Both the position numbers and the translations under genes were made by a program. Source: Cyanophora paradoxa (lineage: Eukaryota > Glaucocystophyceae > Cyanophorales > Cyanophoraceae). Taken from it: DNA of 64,000 nucleotides. Below the pieces are notes generated by a model. That model did no database searches, had not been told where the DNA came from, and saw only the letters and a program-made list of their open reading frames with translations. Position 1 is the first letter of the stretch; every line of letters begins with the position of its first letter. The stretch spans positions 310,001-374,000 of the forward strand of contig QPMI01000428.1 of NCBI GenBank assembly GCA_004431415.1, read 5' to 3'. This document shows positions 20,781 to 31,520 of this stretch, piece by piece.

Positions 20781-21290
20781 CGGATCTCAACCATAAATTC
20801 TTTTTCTAAATTCGGTTGCAGGCAGTATACGTACGCGTACGCCGAAGCGCACTTCCAGCTCGCGCGCGATCTGCTGGGCACAGGAGGCGAGCCATGCATA
20901 TGCCGCGACGTCGACGCACTGCGGCGGCACTAGTTCGCGACGCACTTCGAGCGCCGAGTTTCAGGCTCTGATCAAGACCCGATCGCGAGCGCAGGAGCGC
21001 CCTGCACACGCCCTTCGCTCGTGATCGTGATCACGCAGCTGTGCCGACGTTTTCCGCAGGCCTAGGAGGCGGAGCGCGGCGCCGGCGTCCTCGGCCCCTT
21101 CGTCGAGGCCGGCCTCTGCGAGTCGCCCTCCTGGCGCTCCCTCGAGCGGCTGCTGCTGCCCCGCCTGCGCGCCCGGCCCGGCCGCAGGTACCGGTCTAGA
21201 CGCCCATGCATGCATATATACGGCCACTCGCCCGAGCTCGAGAGCAGGCTGACGCCGCTCAGCGGCGCCGGCTGGCGGGTCCTGGCCATG

Positions 21291-22061
21291 GCAGGACGTC
21301 ACCCAACTGACTTCGAATTCCGGATCCATGGTGCGGGATCCAACATCAGGGACGTCAGAGGAAAGGGTCACATAAAAGTGTCACATACAGGAAAGGGGAA
21401 ATTAAAGGATCAGGGACGTCAGAGGAAAAAGGTGCTAGCGCTGGACCGTCGGACCTCTGAGGAAATTTTAAAGGGTCACATACACTGCAGCTGTGAAAGG
21501 GAAAACGCATAAGCATCGATATCCTCACCCGCGTTGACGGGTAGACGTCGACTCGCCTAAAAATATACGTGCAGCCTTTGCAGATTGCTGGCTTCAACAA
21601 ATCCTTGCCTTTGGACCTAAGCTCTACACAGTACATTGCCCAGCCCGGCAGGTTTCGACCGTTTCGCTGCATGAGGAAAACGGACGAGCTGCTGAGCTGA
21701 GCACTGAGCTACCACTGGCTGCACTGAATACTCAGATCTAGAGCTGGATACTGCACTGGCTACCACTGAGCTAGCAGGAAACTGGTACTACCACTGGATA
21801 TATATACCTGAAACGTACACCGATGTTCTCATTGTAACTGGTACTGACACTGGATGCTGTACATGTTTACATGTGATGCCCTGGTGGGCTTCTTAGAAAA
21901 CACAGCTCCAAGCCCCACAGACGGCGTTCATCAGCAGAACTCGAGCCCGCAAGAATAGCATGGGTTCTAAAAACTATAGCTTCTGTGCACAAATTTCAAC
22001 GAAGTTCAACGCTAATCTAGACGATTGAAAGGAAATGTTGAAAGCAACCAACAGCCAGCTC
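21291..22061. other. Spacer with short direct repeats
   Basis: No gene. ATCAGGGACGTCAGAGGAAA occurs twice (about 21344 and 21410), with GTCACATA[C/A] words between. 21680-21860 is a run of degenerate ACTGGATAC / CACTGAGCTA units. The last ~90 bp before 22061 resemble the 3' flank of the right-arm kinase (39851-39940) in reverse complement, so the inverted duplication reaches slightly past the stop codon. Confidence 0.5.
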
Positions 22062-25000
22062 TCAGGCCGAGGCTGTGGGGGTCGGAGTGGTCGGAGTGGG
22101 GGGTACCGACGCCGGTGATTCGAAGGGCAGGGACCGCGGCCGCTGCTTGGCCGCTTCACAAGCGCCGTCTTCTCCCCCGGCGTCCGCTTTGGCGGCGCGG
22201 GCAACGGCGGCGACGGAGGATCGGCGGGCCCGCGGGGCCGCCGGAGGCGTCTGGAGAAAGCCTGGAGGGGCGGCTGCCGTGTGCCCAGCTTCACGCGGCG
22301 CCGGCGACGGCTCTTCTGCCGCCTCGTGAACCGACGGGAGGGCGGCCGGCGCAGCGGCTGGGCCCTGAGCTGCTGCCGCGCCCGGCCGCGGGCTGCGCTC
22401 GCCGCTCGCCGCCGGGGGCGGGGCCAGCTGCCCGGGCCCGTTCTCCGCTGCGGGGGCGGGGGCGGGGGCGCCCCACTGGCGGAGGACGGGGAGGAGGACG
22501 GCGCGCGAGACGGGCTTCCCGATGTGCCCGTCCATCCCGCCCCCAGCGCCGCCGCCCGGTCCGCCTCCGCCGTGAACGCCGTGCACGCTGCCCCCGCCCC
22601 CCGCCGTCAGCGGCGCGGAGCGCGAGGCGCGGGGCGGGGCGGGCGGACCGACGACGGGGGTGCGGGCGGCGGGGCCGAGGCCGAGGGCGCGCTCGAGCTC
22701 GCGGATGCGGCGCGTGGCCTCCATCCCGTCCACCCGCGGCATCGCGATGTCCATGAAGACCAGGTCGAAGGCCGCCCGCCCGCCCCCGCCCGCCGCCGCC
22801 GCCCGCGCGCGCGCCTCGAAGGCGGCGACGGCCTCCTCGCCGTCCCGCGCGGTGGCCGTCGCGTGGCCCTCCTTCGCGAGGAACGCGCAGAGGACCTTCC
22901 GGTTCATCTGCCGCCGCCCCGCGCTCGGCCCCGCGCGGCGCGGCGCGGCGCGGTAGGCGGCGGGCGGCGGGCGGGGCGCACGTCGTTGTCGTCGACGACG
23001 AGGATCTGCAGCGGCGCCGCGGCCGGCGCCGCGGCGGCGGCGGGGGCGGAGGCTGCGGCGCCGGCAGACGCGGCGGACGCTTGCGCGCGGCCGGCGGAGC
23101 CGAGGGCGCGCAGCGATCTCGTCTTCCGCGCGCCGGCGGCGGCCTCGCCCGAATCGGCGGTCGAGCACTCCGCGCCCTCGGAGGTCGCCGAGGCGACGGA
23201 CGAGGCGATGGAGGCCCGGCGCGAGGGGCCGCCCGCCGCCGGCGCCCGCAGGAGTCCGGCGGGGTACGCCCACGCGGCGCCCTCCTCTTCCGGCCCCGCG
23301 GGCGCGCCGCCGGGACCGCCGGTGCCGGAGGGGGAGACCGGGGCCCGCTGCGGCGACAATTCGCCCGCTCGCGCCGCGTTCAGCGACGGGGCCGCCGGCG
23401 CCGGCGCCGGCCGCGGCCCGCCGTCCTCCGCCGCAGGCGGCCGCGGGCTGCGCTCGCCGCTCGCCGCCGGGGGCGGGGCCAGCTGCCCGGGCCCGTTCTC
23501 CGCTGCGGGGGCGGGGGCGGGGCGCCCCACTGGCGGAGGACGGGGAGGAGGGCGGCGCGCGTGACGGGCTTCCCGATGTGCCCGTCCATCCCCGCCGCCA
23601 GCGCCGCCGCCCGGTCCGCCTCCGCCGTGAACGCCGTGCACGCTGCCCCCCGCCCCCGCCGTCAGCGGCGCGGAGCGCGAGGCGCGGGGCGGGCGGACCG
23701 ACGACGGGGGTGCGGGCGGCGGGCCGAGGCCGAGGGCGCGCTCGAGCTCGCGGATGCGGCGCGTGGCCTCCATCCCGTCCATCCGCGGCATCGCGATGTC
23801 CATGAAGACCAGGTCGAAGGCCGGCCGCCCGCCCCCGCCCGCCGCCGCCGCCCGCGCGCGCGCCTCGAAGGCGGCGACGGCCTCCTCGCCGTCCCGCGCG
23901 GTGGCCGTCGCGTGGCCCTCCTTCGCGAGGAACGCGCAGAGGACCTTCCGGTTCATCTGCCGCCGCCCCGCGCTCGGCCCCGCGCGGCGCGGCGCGGCGC
24001 GGTAGGCGGCGGGCGGCGGGCAGGGCGCACGTCGTTGTCGTCGACGACGAGGATCTGCAGCGGCGCCGCGGCCGGCGCCGCCGCCGACGCGGCCGAGCCG
24101 AAGGATCCGTGGCGCGACCGCGCGGGCGCCGAGGAAGGATCGAGGGAATCCTCGGAGCGAATCGAGGCGCGCGAGGTCCGGCGCGACCCCCAGGCAGTCA
24201 CAGCCGCGGCGGAGGCCGATTCCTCGGAGGCCGAGGGCCGGCGCGACCTCGAGGCAGCCGGGGGCCCGTCCGCGGCCGCAGCCCCGACCGCGGAAGGGAC
24301 GGTACAATCTTCCGGGGCGGCGGCAGCGGCGGGTGTGGTGGCAGGGGCGGGCGGCGGGGCCTCCGAGGGCCGGAGGCTGCCGCCTCCATCGGGCGGGCCG
24401 GGTGCGGGAAGGCACGCGAGATCCTGCGGGGCCCCGCTCAAGCTCTCAGGGGCGCCGGTGGCCTCCAGGGCGCCTCCAGCGGCCCCCGCGCCCTCCGCCT
24501 CCGGGTCCCCTGCGACGGCGACCGCGTCACCCCAGCGGAACGAACGCGAAACGAACCCGCGCGGGGTCGAACACGCACCGCCCGATTGGGGCGCTCGGCC
24601 CGGCTCCGAATTCGGGGGCTCCCCGTCGCCGGAAGACAGACGTTCTCGCGTGGACCGCGGGCTACCGCTGGAATCCGAAGGGGAGGGAAGAAGAAGGACG
24701 GCGGGCGGGGGGGGGGACCCCGAGTCGGGCGGGGGAGGAGCAGCGGGCGTAAACCCGACCCCGTGGGGGGAGGAGACGAAGCGCGCGCCGGAGCAGGAGC
24801 CGGAGCCGGAGCCGGCGGAGTGGCCACCGGGCGAGCGCCTGCCTGAGAAGCTGCGGCGCAGCCCGAGGGAGATACCGGCGAGGGCGGCCGACGAGCGGGT
24901 GACCGGCGAGCGCAGCGGCGGCGCCGCCCCACCCGAGGGGCCGGCGAGGCCGCCGCCGGAGCTCGCAGAGGGGACGGGCGGCGCCACGCCGCTGGAGCCG

Positions 25001-28000
25001 CTGGCGCGGCGCGCCTCTCCGAGGCTGCCGCGGCGGCTCTCGGGGGGTACGAGAACGAGGTGGGACGAGCCCCCACTGCTGCGCCGGGACCGCGGCGGAT
25101 TCCGCTGTGGTGGCGGATCTGAGGATCTCCGCGGCGCTGCGGAGCCGATCGTAAGGGGCTTGAGAGGGGCGGCCGAGGGTCGCGGGGCGCGCGCACGGAT
25201 GTGGAAGGGTACCGAGAAGAAGAAGCGGGAGCCCTCCCCCGGGGCGGAGCGGCAGCCGATGGTACCCCCCGAGCGCTCCACGATCTGCTTCGTGATCGCG
25301 AGGCCGAGGCCGGTACCCCCCGGGTCGGGGCGGCCGCCGAGCTCGAGCGGGGCGCGGTAGAAGCGCGTGAAGAGCTGCCGCTGCGCCTCCTCGTCGATCC
25401 CGACGCCTGCGCCCCCGCCCCGCTCGGCCGTGGCGGGGGTACGCGCTCGCCAAGGCGGGTACCCCGCGCACCCTCGTCCGAGACCTCGAAGTACAGCGTC
25501 GTCGTACCCGGGGCATCGCCCCCCGGCGGCGGCTCGGCGCGGACGGTGACCTGCGGGGGGTACGTGAGAAAGGGGAGGGGGCCGGGGAGGGGTACGGGCG
25601 CGCCTTGACGGTCCCCTGGAAGCTGTACTTGCTGCGGGGTACGAAGATCAAACCGGGCGGGTGAGGGGGGGAGGAAGCGGGAAACTGGGGGTACCACGCG
25701 TTGTTGACGAGGTTGATGAGCGCCTCTGCCGAATCGCGGGGCACCGTCGGCGGGGGGAAGGCGGGAGGGGGGCGGGGGGAGGCCCCGCGGGGGGGTACGG
25801 GGGCGCACGGCGGAGCCTGTCGGGGTCGCCCTCGAGCGCGGCGGGGATCGCCGCGTCGATCTCGACCTCCATCAAGAGGCCCTTCTCTTGTGCCTGCACG
25901 GGCCAGCGGGTGCGGGGCGTCAGAGGGCGGCCTGGGCCGGGGCGGGGGGCGGGCACCTTGAGCTGGGTGATGCGGGCGGCGCCCTCGACGACGTCGTCCA
26001 CGCAGAAGGGCACCCGCCGCAGCTCCAGCTGCCCCGCCTCGATCCGCTGCGCCGAAAGACGAGGGGCCCGGGCCGGTCAGGAGGGGTGGGAGCGAGGGGG
26101 GCACGCGCGGGGACCTGGAAGTCGAGGATGTCGTTGACGAGGAAGAGGAGGTGCTCGGAGCAGCTGAGAGCGCTCTGCGGGCGGGCGGGCCGAGGCGAGC
26201 AAGCGCGTCTCAGAGGCGGGAAGGCGCCGGGCCGGGCCAGGCCAAGCCAGGCCGCATAGTTCTCCTGCAGCGCGCCGCGCCAGCCAGCACGGACCTGCAG
26301 GTTCTCCTGCGCCTCGGGCGGGATCTCGAGGTCCAGCGTCAGGTCGATCATCCCTGCCGCGGGGGCCGTCAGGAGGGGGGTTCGCGCCCCCGCAGCTGGC
26401 CCGACCCGCGCACCCATGATCCCGTTCTGATTGCAGCGAGAGGGCGGGCGGGCGGGGAGCGTCAGCGGCGGCGGTGAGAGGCGAGGGGCGGGAGCGAGGG
26501 CCGCGGCGCACGAGCGGCGTCCTGCGGAGGGGCGCCGCGGAGAGAGAAGAGACAGGCGAGTCAGCGGAGCGAGCGAACGGAGGGGCAGAGGAGATGGAAG
26601 AAGAAGAGGGGGCGGACCGCATCTCGTGGGAGACGGTCTGGAGGAACTTGTGGGAGCTCTCGGCGCGTATCCGCAGCTCCATGCGCGCCGCCGCCTCGCG
26701 CGAGACGACGTCGCTGAAGGAGAGGAAGCCCCGCCGGATGTCCCGCACCACCGGCTGCCCCCGGGGCGCCCGTCAGCCCCGGGCGGCCCTCGCGTAGCCC
26801 GGGCGGCTCGCCTGGAAGCGGGAGAGCTCGGCGAGGGCGTAGCGGGCCGAGCCCGAGCGCGTCGTCGAGGCCGGGCTCCCGTAGTCCGGCTCCGGCAGCT
26901 CCTCCTCCTCCTCCTCTTCCTCCTCCTCCTTCCGTGGGGCCTTCGAGGCCGGCCGGGGCAGGCTCTCCCGAAGGCGCCGCCCGAGGCCGCGCCAGTCCGA
27001 CCAGCTGCCCCGCCGCGAGGGCGCCGGCGTCGCCTTGCTCCCGGCCCCGCCGCCCCCGCCCAGGAGTATGGAGACCTGGGACGAGGCGGCGGCTCCGCCG
27101 GCCCGACCAGCCGAGTCTGCCGGCCCGGGCCCACCCCGGCGCCCGCTGCCCGACCCCGCGGGGCCGGCGTTGCTCGCACGGATGTGGCCCGTCATCTCGG
27201 CGGTCAGGACCTGTGTGCAAGAACGTCGGGCGCGCAGGGGGTACGGGGACCGGCGAGCCCGCTCGGGCGAGCATGCGTACCCCCAGCTCGTCCACGAAGG
27301 TCCTCATCTGCCTGTACACCTGCGGGAGGCGTACCCCGGATCGATTCATCAGAGGCCGCGGTCGGGGTACAGGATTCGACAAGAAAGAGCGCGTACCCGG
27401 TCGAGGGGCTTGGTGATCAGGACGGCGACGTACACGGCCCCGACGACGGCGAGGAGGAGCCAGACCTGCGGGCCCGCGGCGGCTCGTCGGGGGCTCGCGC
27501 TGGGGCGCCGGGCCGGGGCGCCGCGCACCGCGTTGCAGACGGATACGATGACGATGGACGTGCGCAGCTGCTGCAGGATCGCATCCTGCGGAGGGTACGC
27601 GTCTCGCGGGGCGACGGGCGGGACGATAGGCTGCGGGGGTAGGGGAACAGGAGCTCGCGCGCCTTGGGGACGGCCGTGTAGAGCCGCCAGCAGAGGTTCG
27701 GCTCCTGCGGGCGGGCGCGGACCTCAGAGCCGGCGCGTGGCGCGGGGCGGGGCCCCTGCTCTCTGCTCTCTGCTTCCGAGGCGGCGGCGGGGCGGGGCGG
27801 GGCGGGGCGCACGAAGTCGACGTGCTCGTGGACGGCGAGGTACGCGCGGCCCCCGATGCCCATCTCCTGCACCGTCCCGCCCGGGGCGCTGACCTCAAGC
27901 TGCGCCGAGCGTGAGGCGAAGTGATCCGGGCGGGCGAGCCGAGCCGGCCTTGCGTGAGGCGCGGTGATCTGAGCGCTTCAGACGCCACGGCGCGGAGCCG

Positions 28001-30276
28001 CGCACCGGGTAGGCACTAATGATAGCCTTGACCATGCCGTCGCCGCTCTCCGACGCCCTCAGCAGCCTCCCCGCCCTGCCGGCGCCCGCTGAGCCCGAGG
28101 AGGAGCGGCGGGGCGTGCGCGCGGGCGCGCAGGGCGCGGGTTCACCTGTCGACGACCAGCGACGGGTCCCCGCTCGTGGCGACCATGTGACCGGTCCCTG
28201 CGCACACGGGCCGCTCGGCGGGGGCGGCCCGCAGCACGGCAGGCCGCGCGGCGCACCTTCCTCGACGAGCATCGAGAAGCCTCCCGCCAGCTGCGCGGGG
28301 CGCCGCGTCAGCGCGGCCGCTGTGGAGCAGCGAGCGGCCTCGCGGCGCCAGCGGCGGGGGCGCGCCTTGAAGTTGACCTCGGCGGACTCGCCCTCCCGCG
28401 CGTCCCACGCCGTCGCGAGCAGGTCCGAGAGCTTCGCGAGCGACAGGGTGATCTGCGCCCGCTTGGGTCGGCAACCGGACAGGAAGGCAAGGGCGAGAAA
28501 GCGAAAGACAGCGGACAGAGATGGTGCCGATGTAGGGGGCGTCCAGGCCCTTGGCGTTGTCCGCCATGGGCGAGATCCCGCGCGTCTCCGGCACGTTCGG
28601 CACGCCCGCCGGCACGTAACTGGGCGGACAGCGCTCACGAGAGACGGGCAGGTCGGCGGGACGGAGCTGGGCGGCGCGCACGTCGCGAAGTCGCTGGGCG
28701 CGGGGAGGCTCTTGAAGGCCCGCGAGTACCTGCGAGGGCGCGCGCGGGGTCGGATCGGCCCGCCCGCCGCGCCCCTCGCGCGGGCGGGTGGAGCTCGAGA
28801 CGGGGCGCGCGCGCGCACGTCACGGAGAGGCGGTGGATGGGATCGCTCTGCGCGCGCGAGCAGACGCGTCAGCTCTGCGAGAGCGTCCGCGCCGGCGCCG
28901 GCCGCGTCGGGCGCGGACCTCGGGTGCGTCGTCCATGAACACGTTGCACCACTGCGTCTTCTCGGCGCTCGCGAGGGCCGCCGCGACGCTGCGCCGTCGG
29001 TGAGCCGCGCCGTCGCCGTCGCTGGCGGCGGCGTCGGTGGCCGGTGTGCGGCCTGGCGGGCGCACCACCCCTCCTTGTCGGGGTGCTTCGCATAGCCCGC
29101 GCGCGTCGCCTGATCGCGCGGGGCGGGCGGTCGGTGAGCTGAAGGCGGGAAGGGAGCGGGGCAGGGCGAGGGGCACGTGGAAGGTCGTTGGCTGGCCGCG
29201 AAGCGACGCGGCCCACGTAGTCGTGTGGGTGCCTGCGGGCGCGCGGGCGGGCCCGGCCGGCGTCGGGGGGCGCGGGACGGGAAGAGGGGCGCGCCGCACC
29301 GTTGAAAGCGTAGACCCAAGGGCCTATGCAGGCGGGCGAGCCAGGGGGGGTGACGGGGCAGGCCTGCAGGGCCGAAGGGATCGAATTCGAAGAGGCGAAC
29401 AGGGCGGGCGGCCGGGGCGGGGGCACTCGGACCCGGGAGCCGTACACCGTGTCGCTCGAGTTGCGCCCAAGGTACGAGATGAAGAGGCCAGTCATACCGT
29501 CCACCGCCGCCACGCTCCGGTGGCAGAACTCGAAGAGCTCGCGCCAGTGTTCCGGCCGCAGCGCCGCCTGCCGAGCGCGAGCGTCCGTCAGTGGCGCCGA
29601 TGTCGGACGCTGTCCCACGCTAGTGAACGTTAACACGCTGGCTATCGGTTTCGGTGCCGCGGAACCCTTTCTCATGCTCAGTGCTAACGAACCGTCTCGA
29701 GGCGGTTGCGCCCGCCCTTGGCCGCGAACATGGGGTTGCCAAAGTAGCCGTGTACTGCGGCGCGGCGAACGCGTTCGGCGCGCGGCCCCCCCGCGCGGGC
29801 GGCAGGCCGGGAGCAGCGCACTGGAATTGAGCGCTTCGATAGAGACTCTGCGCATGCGCGGATCGAATCAGCACGGAGCGATAGCGCCGGGCCGGGGCGC
29901 GACTTGTGCATGAAGAGGTGAGCGACGTCCTCGACGCTGCGGGCGCGGGCGACGATATCAAACACGGGACGACGACGCGTCGAGACGCGCGTACGCACTT
30001 GCGCAGCCCAAGCATGAACGTGACCACCCAGCTGAACGCCGCGGCCCCGACGACGCACAGAACGCATGTTATGATCACTATCCCGCGGATGCTCAGCCGT
30101 TGCTTGCCGGGCGGCTTCGAATTCTTCCCCGCCTTAGGCACCACGCTGCTGCCGTGCACTCCGGGCGCTCCTACATCTGCGTATACCGGCTGCTTGTCCC
30201 CGCCGGCGTTGAGGACGCGGCTGTCTCTGGATGTTCCCAGACATTCAGCTGCGGAATACGTGGGCGTCCTCTCCAT
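22062..30276 (-). CDS. Membrane hybrid histidine kinase, left copy
   Basis: Sensor kinase relaying phosphate from an H-box His to receiver aspartates. It starts MERTPTYSAAECLG with TM1 GIVIITCVLCVVGAAAFSWV. A long extracellular sensor follows, including the Cache-like phrase MVATSGDPSLVVDR, then TM2 QVWLLLAVVGAVYVAVLITK (about 27440-27510), an acidic linker, and HisKA with HEMR at the end of exon 26623-26760. TPL and NGIMG lie on micro-exons 26512-26521 and 26414-26426. The N box ALINLVNNA and glycine box GGTGLGLAITKQIVE (about 25250-25330) mark HATPase. Two receivers follow (about 24050-23500 and 23010-22470), each with VVDDND, FMDIAMPR and GHIGKPV. Both show apparent single-base frame breaks in G/C runs: REC1 after ELERALGLGP, REC2 before GMDGH. 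It is the mirror image of the right copy at 31521-39850. Confidence 0.88.
26414..26426 (-). other. 13-nt micro-exon, left kinase
   Basis: AACGGGATCATGG (minus strand) is bordered by a CAG acceptor and a GTGCG donor. It supplies NGIM plus the first base of the next Gly, completing TPLNGIMGM of the HisKA domain. Confidence 0.8.
26512..26521 (-). other. 10-nt micro-exon, left kinase
   Basis: GACGCCGCTC (minus strand) lies between CTCCGCAG and GTGCGCC. It completes Arg-Thr-Pro-Leu after the H-box exon ending HEM+CG. Confidence 0.8.
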
Positions 30277-30299
30277 GATGACTGATCGAAGCCGCAGCG

Positions 30300-30599
30300 G
30301 TGCCGCGTGGCGGAGGGGCGTACTACGTCCTGCTTTCTCCGCGTCGTCTAGTTATAGATCTAGAGAGCGAAAGCTTCATCGCCTGCTTGGCTGAGGCGTC
30401 GACAGAAGGACCGAAGGTGCGGCCCTTGGTCGTCCGGCTGGGGGCACTGCGGCACGCGTGTGCTGCAGTTGGGTGGCTCTACTTCAAAGTACTCGCCGAG
30501 ACCGGCTGCAGCCTCCAGCTGGAGTTGCTAGACTCGCTACCAGAGTCGCTGGTGCGAAGCTTCGAAGAGACAGCTAGGGACTACCCCTCGCCACCTTGA
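30300..30599 (+). CDS. Small ORF of unknown function, divergent from the left kinase
   Basis: A 99-codon frame, MPRGGGAYYVLLSPRR to ARDYPSPP. It is unrecognised. The phrase [A/H]YVLxSPxRxVIxxESFIAC is conserved in the mirror copy on the other arm, which argues for a real coding segment. Start and full length are uncertain, and it could be one exon of a larger gene transcribed away from the kinase with a shared upstream region. Confidence 0.4.
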   Translation: MPRGGGAYYVLLSPRRLVIDLESESFIACLAEASTEGPKVRPLVVRLGALRHACAAVGWLYFKVLAETGCSLQLELLDSLPESLVRSFEETARDYPSPP

Positions 30600-30969
30600 C
30601 AAGGTGGCCTTGAGCGCCTCACCACCTTGGCAAGGTTGCCTTAAGGTCCCGCCATAGAAATTATGCGCCATACAAATCGTGCAGCAAGCTTACAATTGAC
30701 TCGATCCAACATTAAATCTTGCATCTAATAGTCGATCGCTTCTTCAGGTTTAGTATTCCTTGTCGCGATTGGCTTGAATTAAGCGGTTTTCTACCAATAC
30801 AGCGCCAGACGGGGGGGTCAGACCGACTCAGACGTCGACGTGGTCCGCGCCAGACGGGGGGGTCAGAGCTGGCTGCTCCCACACAAAAATTTTGTATGGG
30901 CGGACCTTGCACTCACCTTGAACACCTTGCGACCTTGGCAAGGTCACCTTAAACGGCCAAAAAAGCACC

Positions 30970-31410
30970 TTAAACGCAAGGTGGTTCCTTGCAAGGATAG
31001 TCCCTAGAGACAGCAGCGATGGGGGTACCGGTACGCTCAATAGCGGGCGGTTTGATCGAACGCTTCGGCCTGCCGACCTGCCCAACGCCGGCTGTGGCGC
31101 GCACATACGTAGAGCAATCCACCCGTAGAACACCTGCCCCCGGCCAGCCGAGCGACCAGACGCACGTACGGGCGGTCGCCGCCGGTCGGGCTATCGAGAC
31201 GTCAGCCGCCGCCGACCCACCAGTGTAGCCAACTTCAGAGGCCCAGTCACCACCGCTGCAGCGAAGAAGCGTGGATCGCGGCCCGGCTTCGCCAGTTTTC
31301 CGCCTTGGTCCAGCCTCCTCGGCGGCACCCTCCCCGATGGGGCAGGCGATGAAGCTCTCGTTCTCGATAACCATACGATTCGGTGAATGCAGGACGTAGT
31401 GACGCTCCTT
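30970..31410 (-). pseudogene. Mirror copy of the small divergent ORF, frame-shifted
   Basis: The phrase HYVLHSPNRMVIENESFIAC matches the left-arm small ORF. Further on, the matching part (LARLAGGRCSTGGLLYVC against VRLGALRHACAAVGWLYF) lies in a different frame, so this copy appears broken or is spliced differently. It points towards its partner, so the two converge on the centre of the palindrome. Confidence 0.35.
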
Positions 31411-31520
31411 CGGTATGCACGCGGGCTCCGGACCGGATCCGGCTCGATCTCCCTAGGCATCCGATCGATATCCGCGGCCGGTCCAGTTGCACGGGCCCGG
31501 TGACACTCCGCGGCGGCCAC

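Larger units (their letters stand above)
19860..21290 (+). pseudogene. Decayed TPR-containing gene
   Basis: Pieces of a tetratricopeptide-repeat protein are visible on the plus strand: HGRPEEALVAFERALAIQG (about 19874-19930) followed by a GTGCGC donor; an Ala-rich piece LESYVALASPEEWRRGHA near 20690-20735; and YAYAEAHFQLARDLLGTGG (about 20830-20886), which has the TPR helix pattern. The last pieces run into in-frame TAG codons at about 20931 and 21063, and no complete chain can be built. The antisense U6-like sequence overlaps the second piece. TPR assignment of the first and third pieces is fairly safe; that they belong to one gene, and that it is dead, is inference. Confidence 0.35.
30277..31520. 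other. Centre of the inverted duplication
   Basis: Homology between the arms continues past the kinase start codons but is more diverged. The left side (30300-30599, plus) and right side (31410-30970, minus) encode related pieces: YVLLSPRRLVIDLESESFIAC against HYVLHSPNRMVIENESFIAC. The middle (30590-31000) carries repeated CACCTTGNCAAGGT palindromes and a direct repeat GCGCCAGACGGGGGGGTCAGA at 30802 and 30847. The AGGGACTA word near 30577 and its complement near 31000 mark the innermost recognisable arm sequence. Confidence 0.65.

Noticed and set aside
23081-25360. 759-codon open frame antisense to the left kinase
   Set aside because: Exact shadow of the kinase linkers and receivers; the composition mirrors the true strand.
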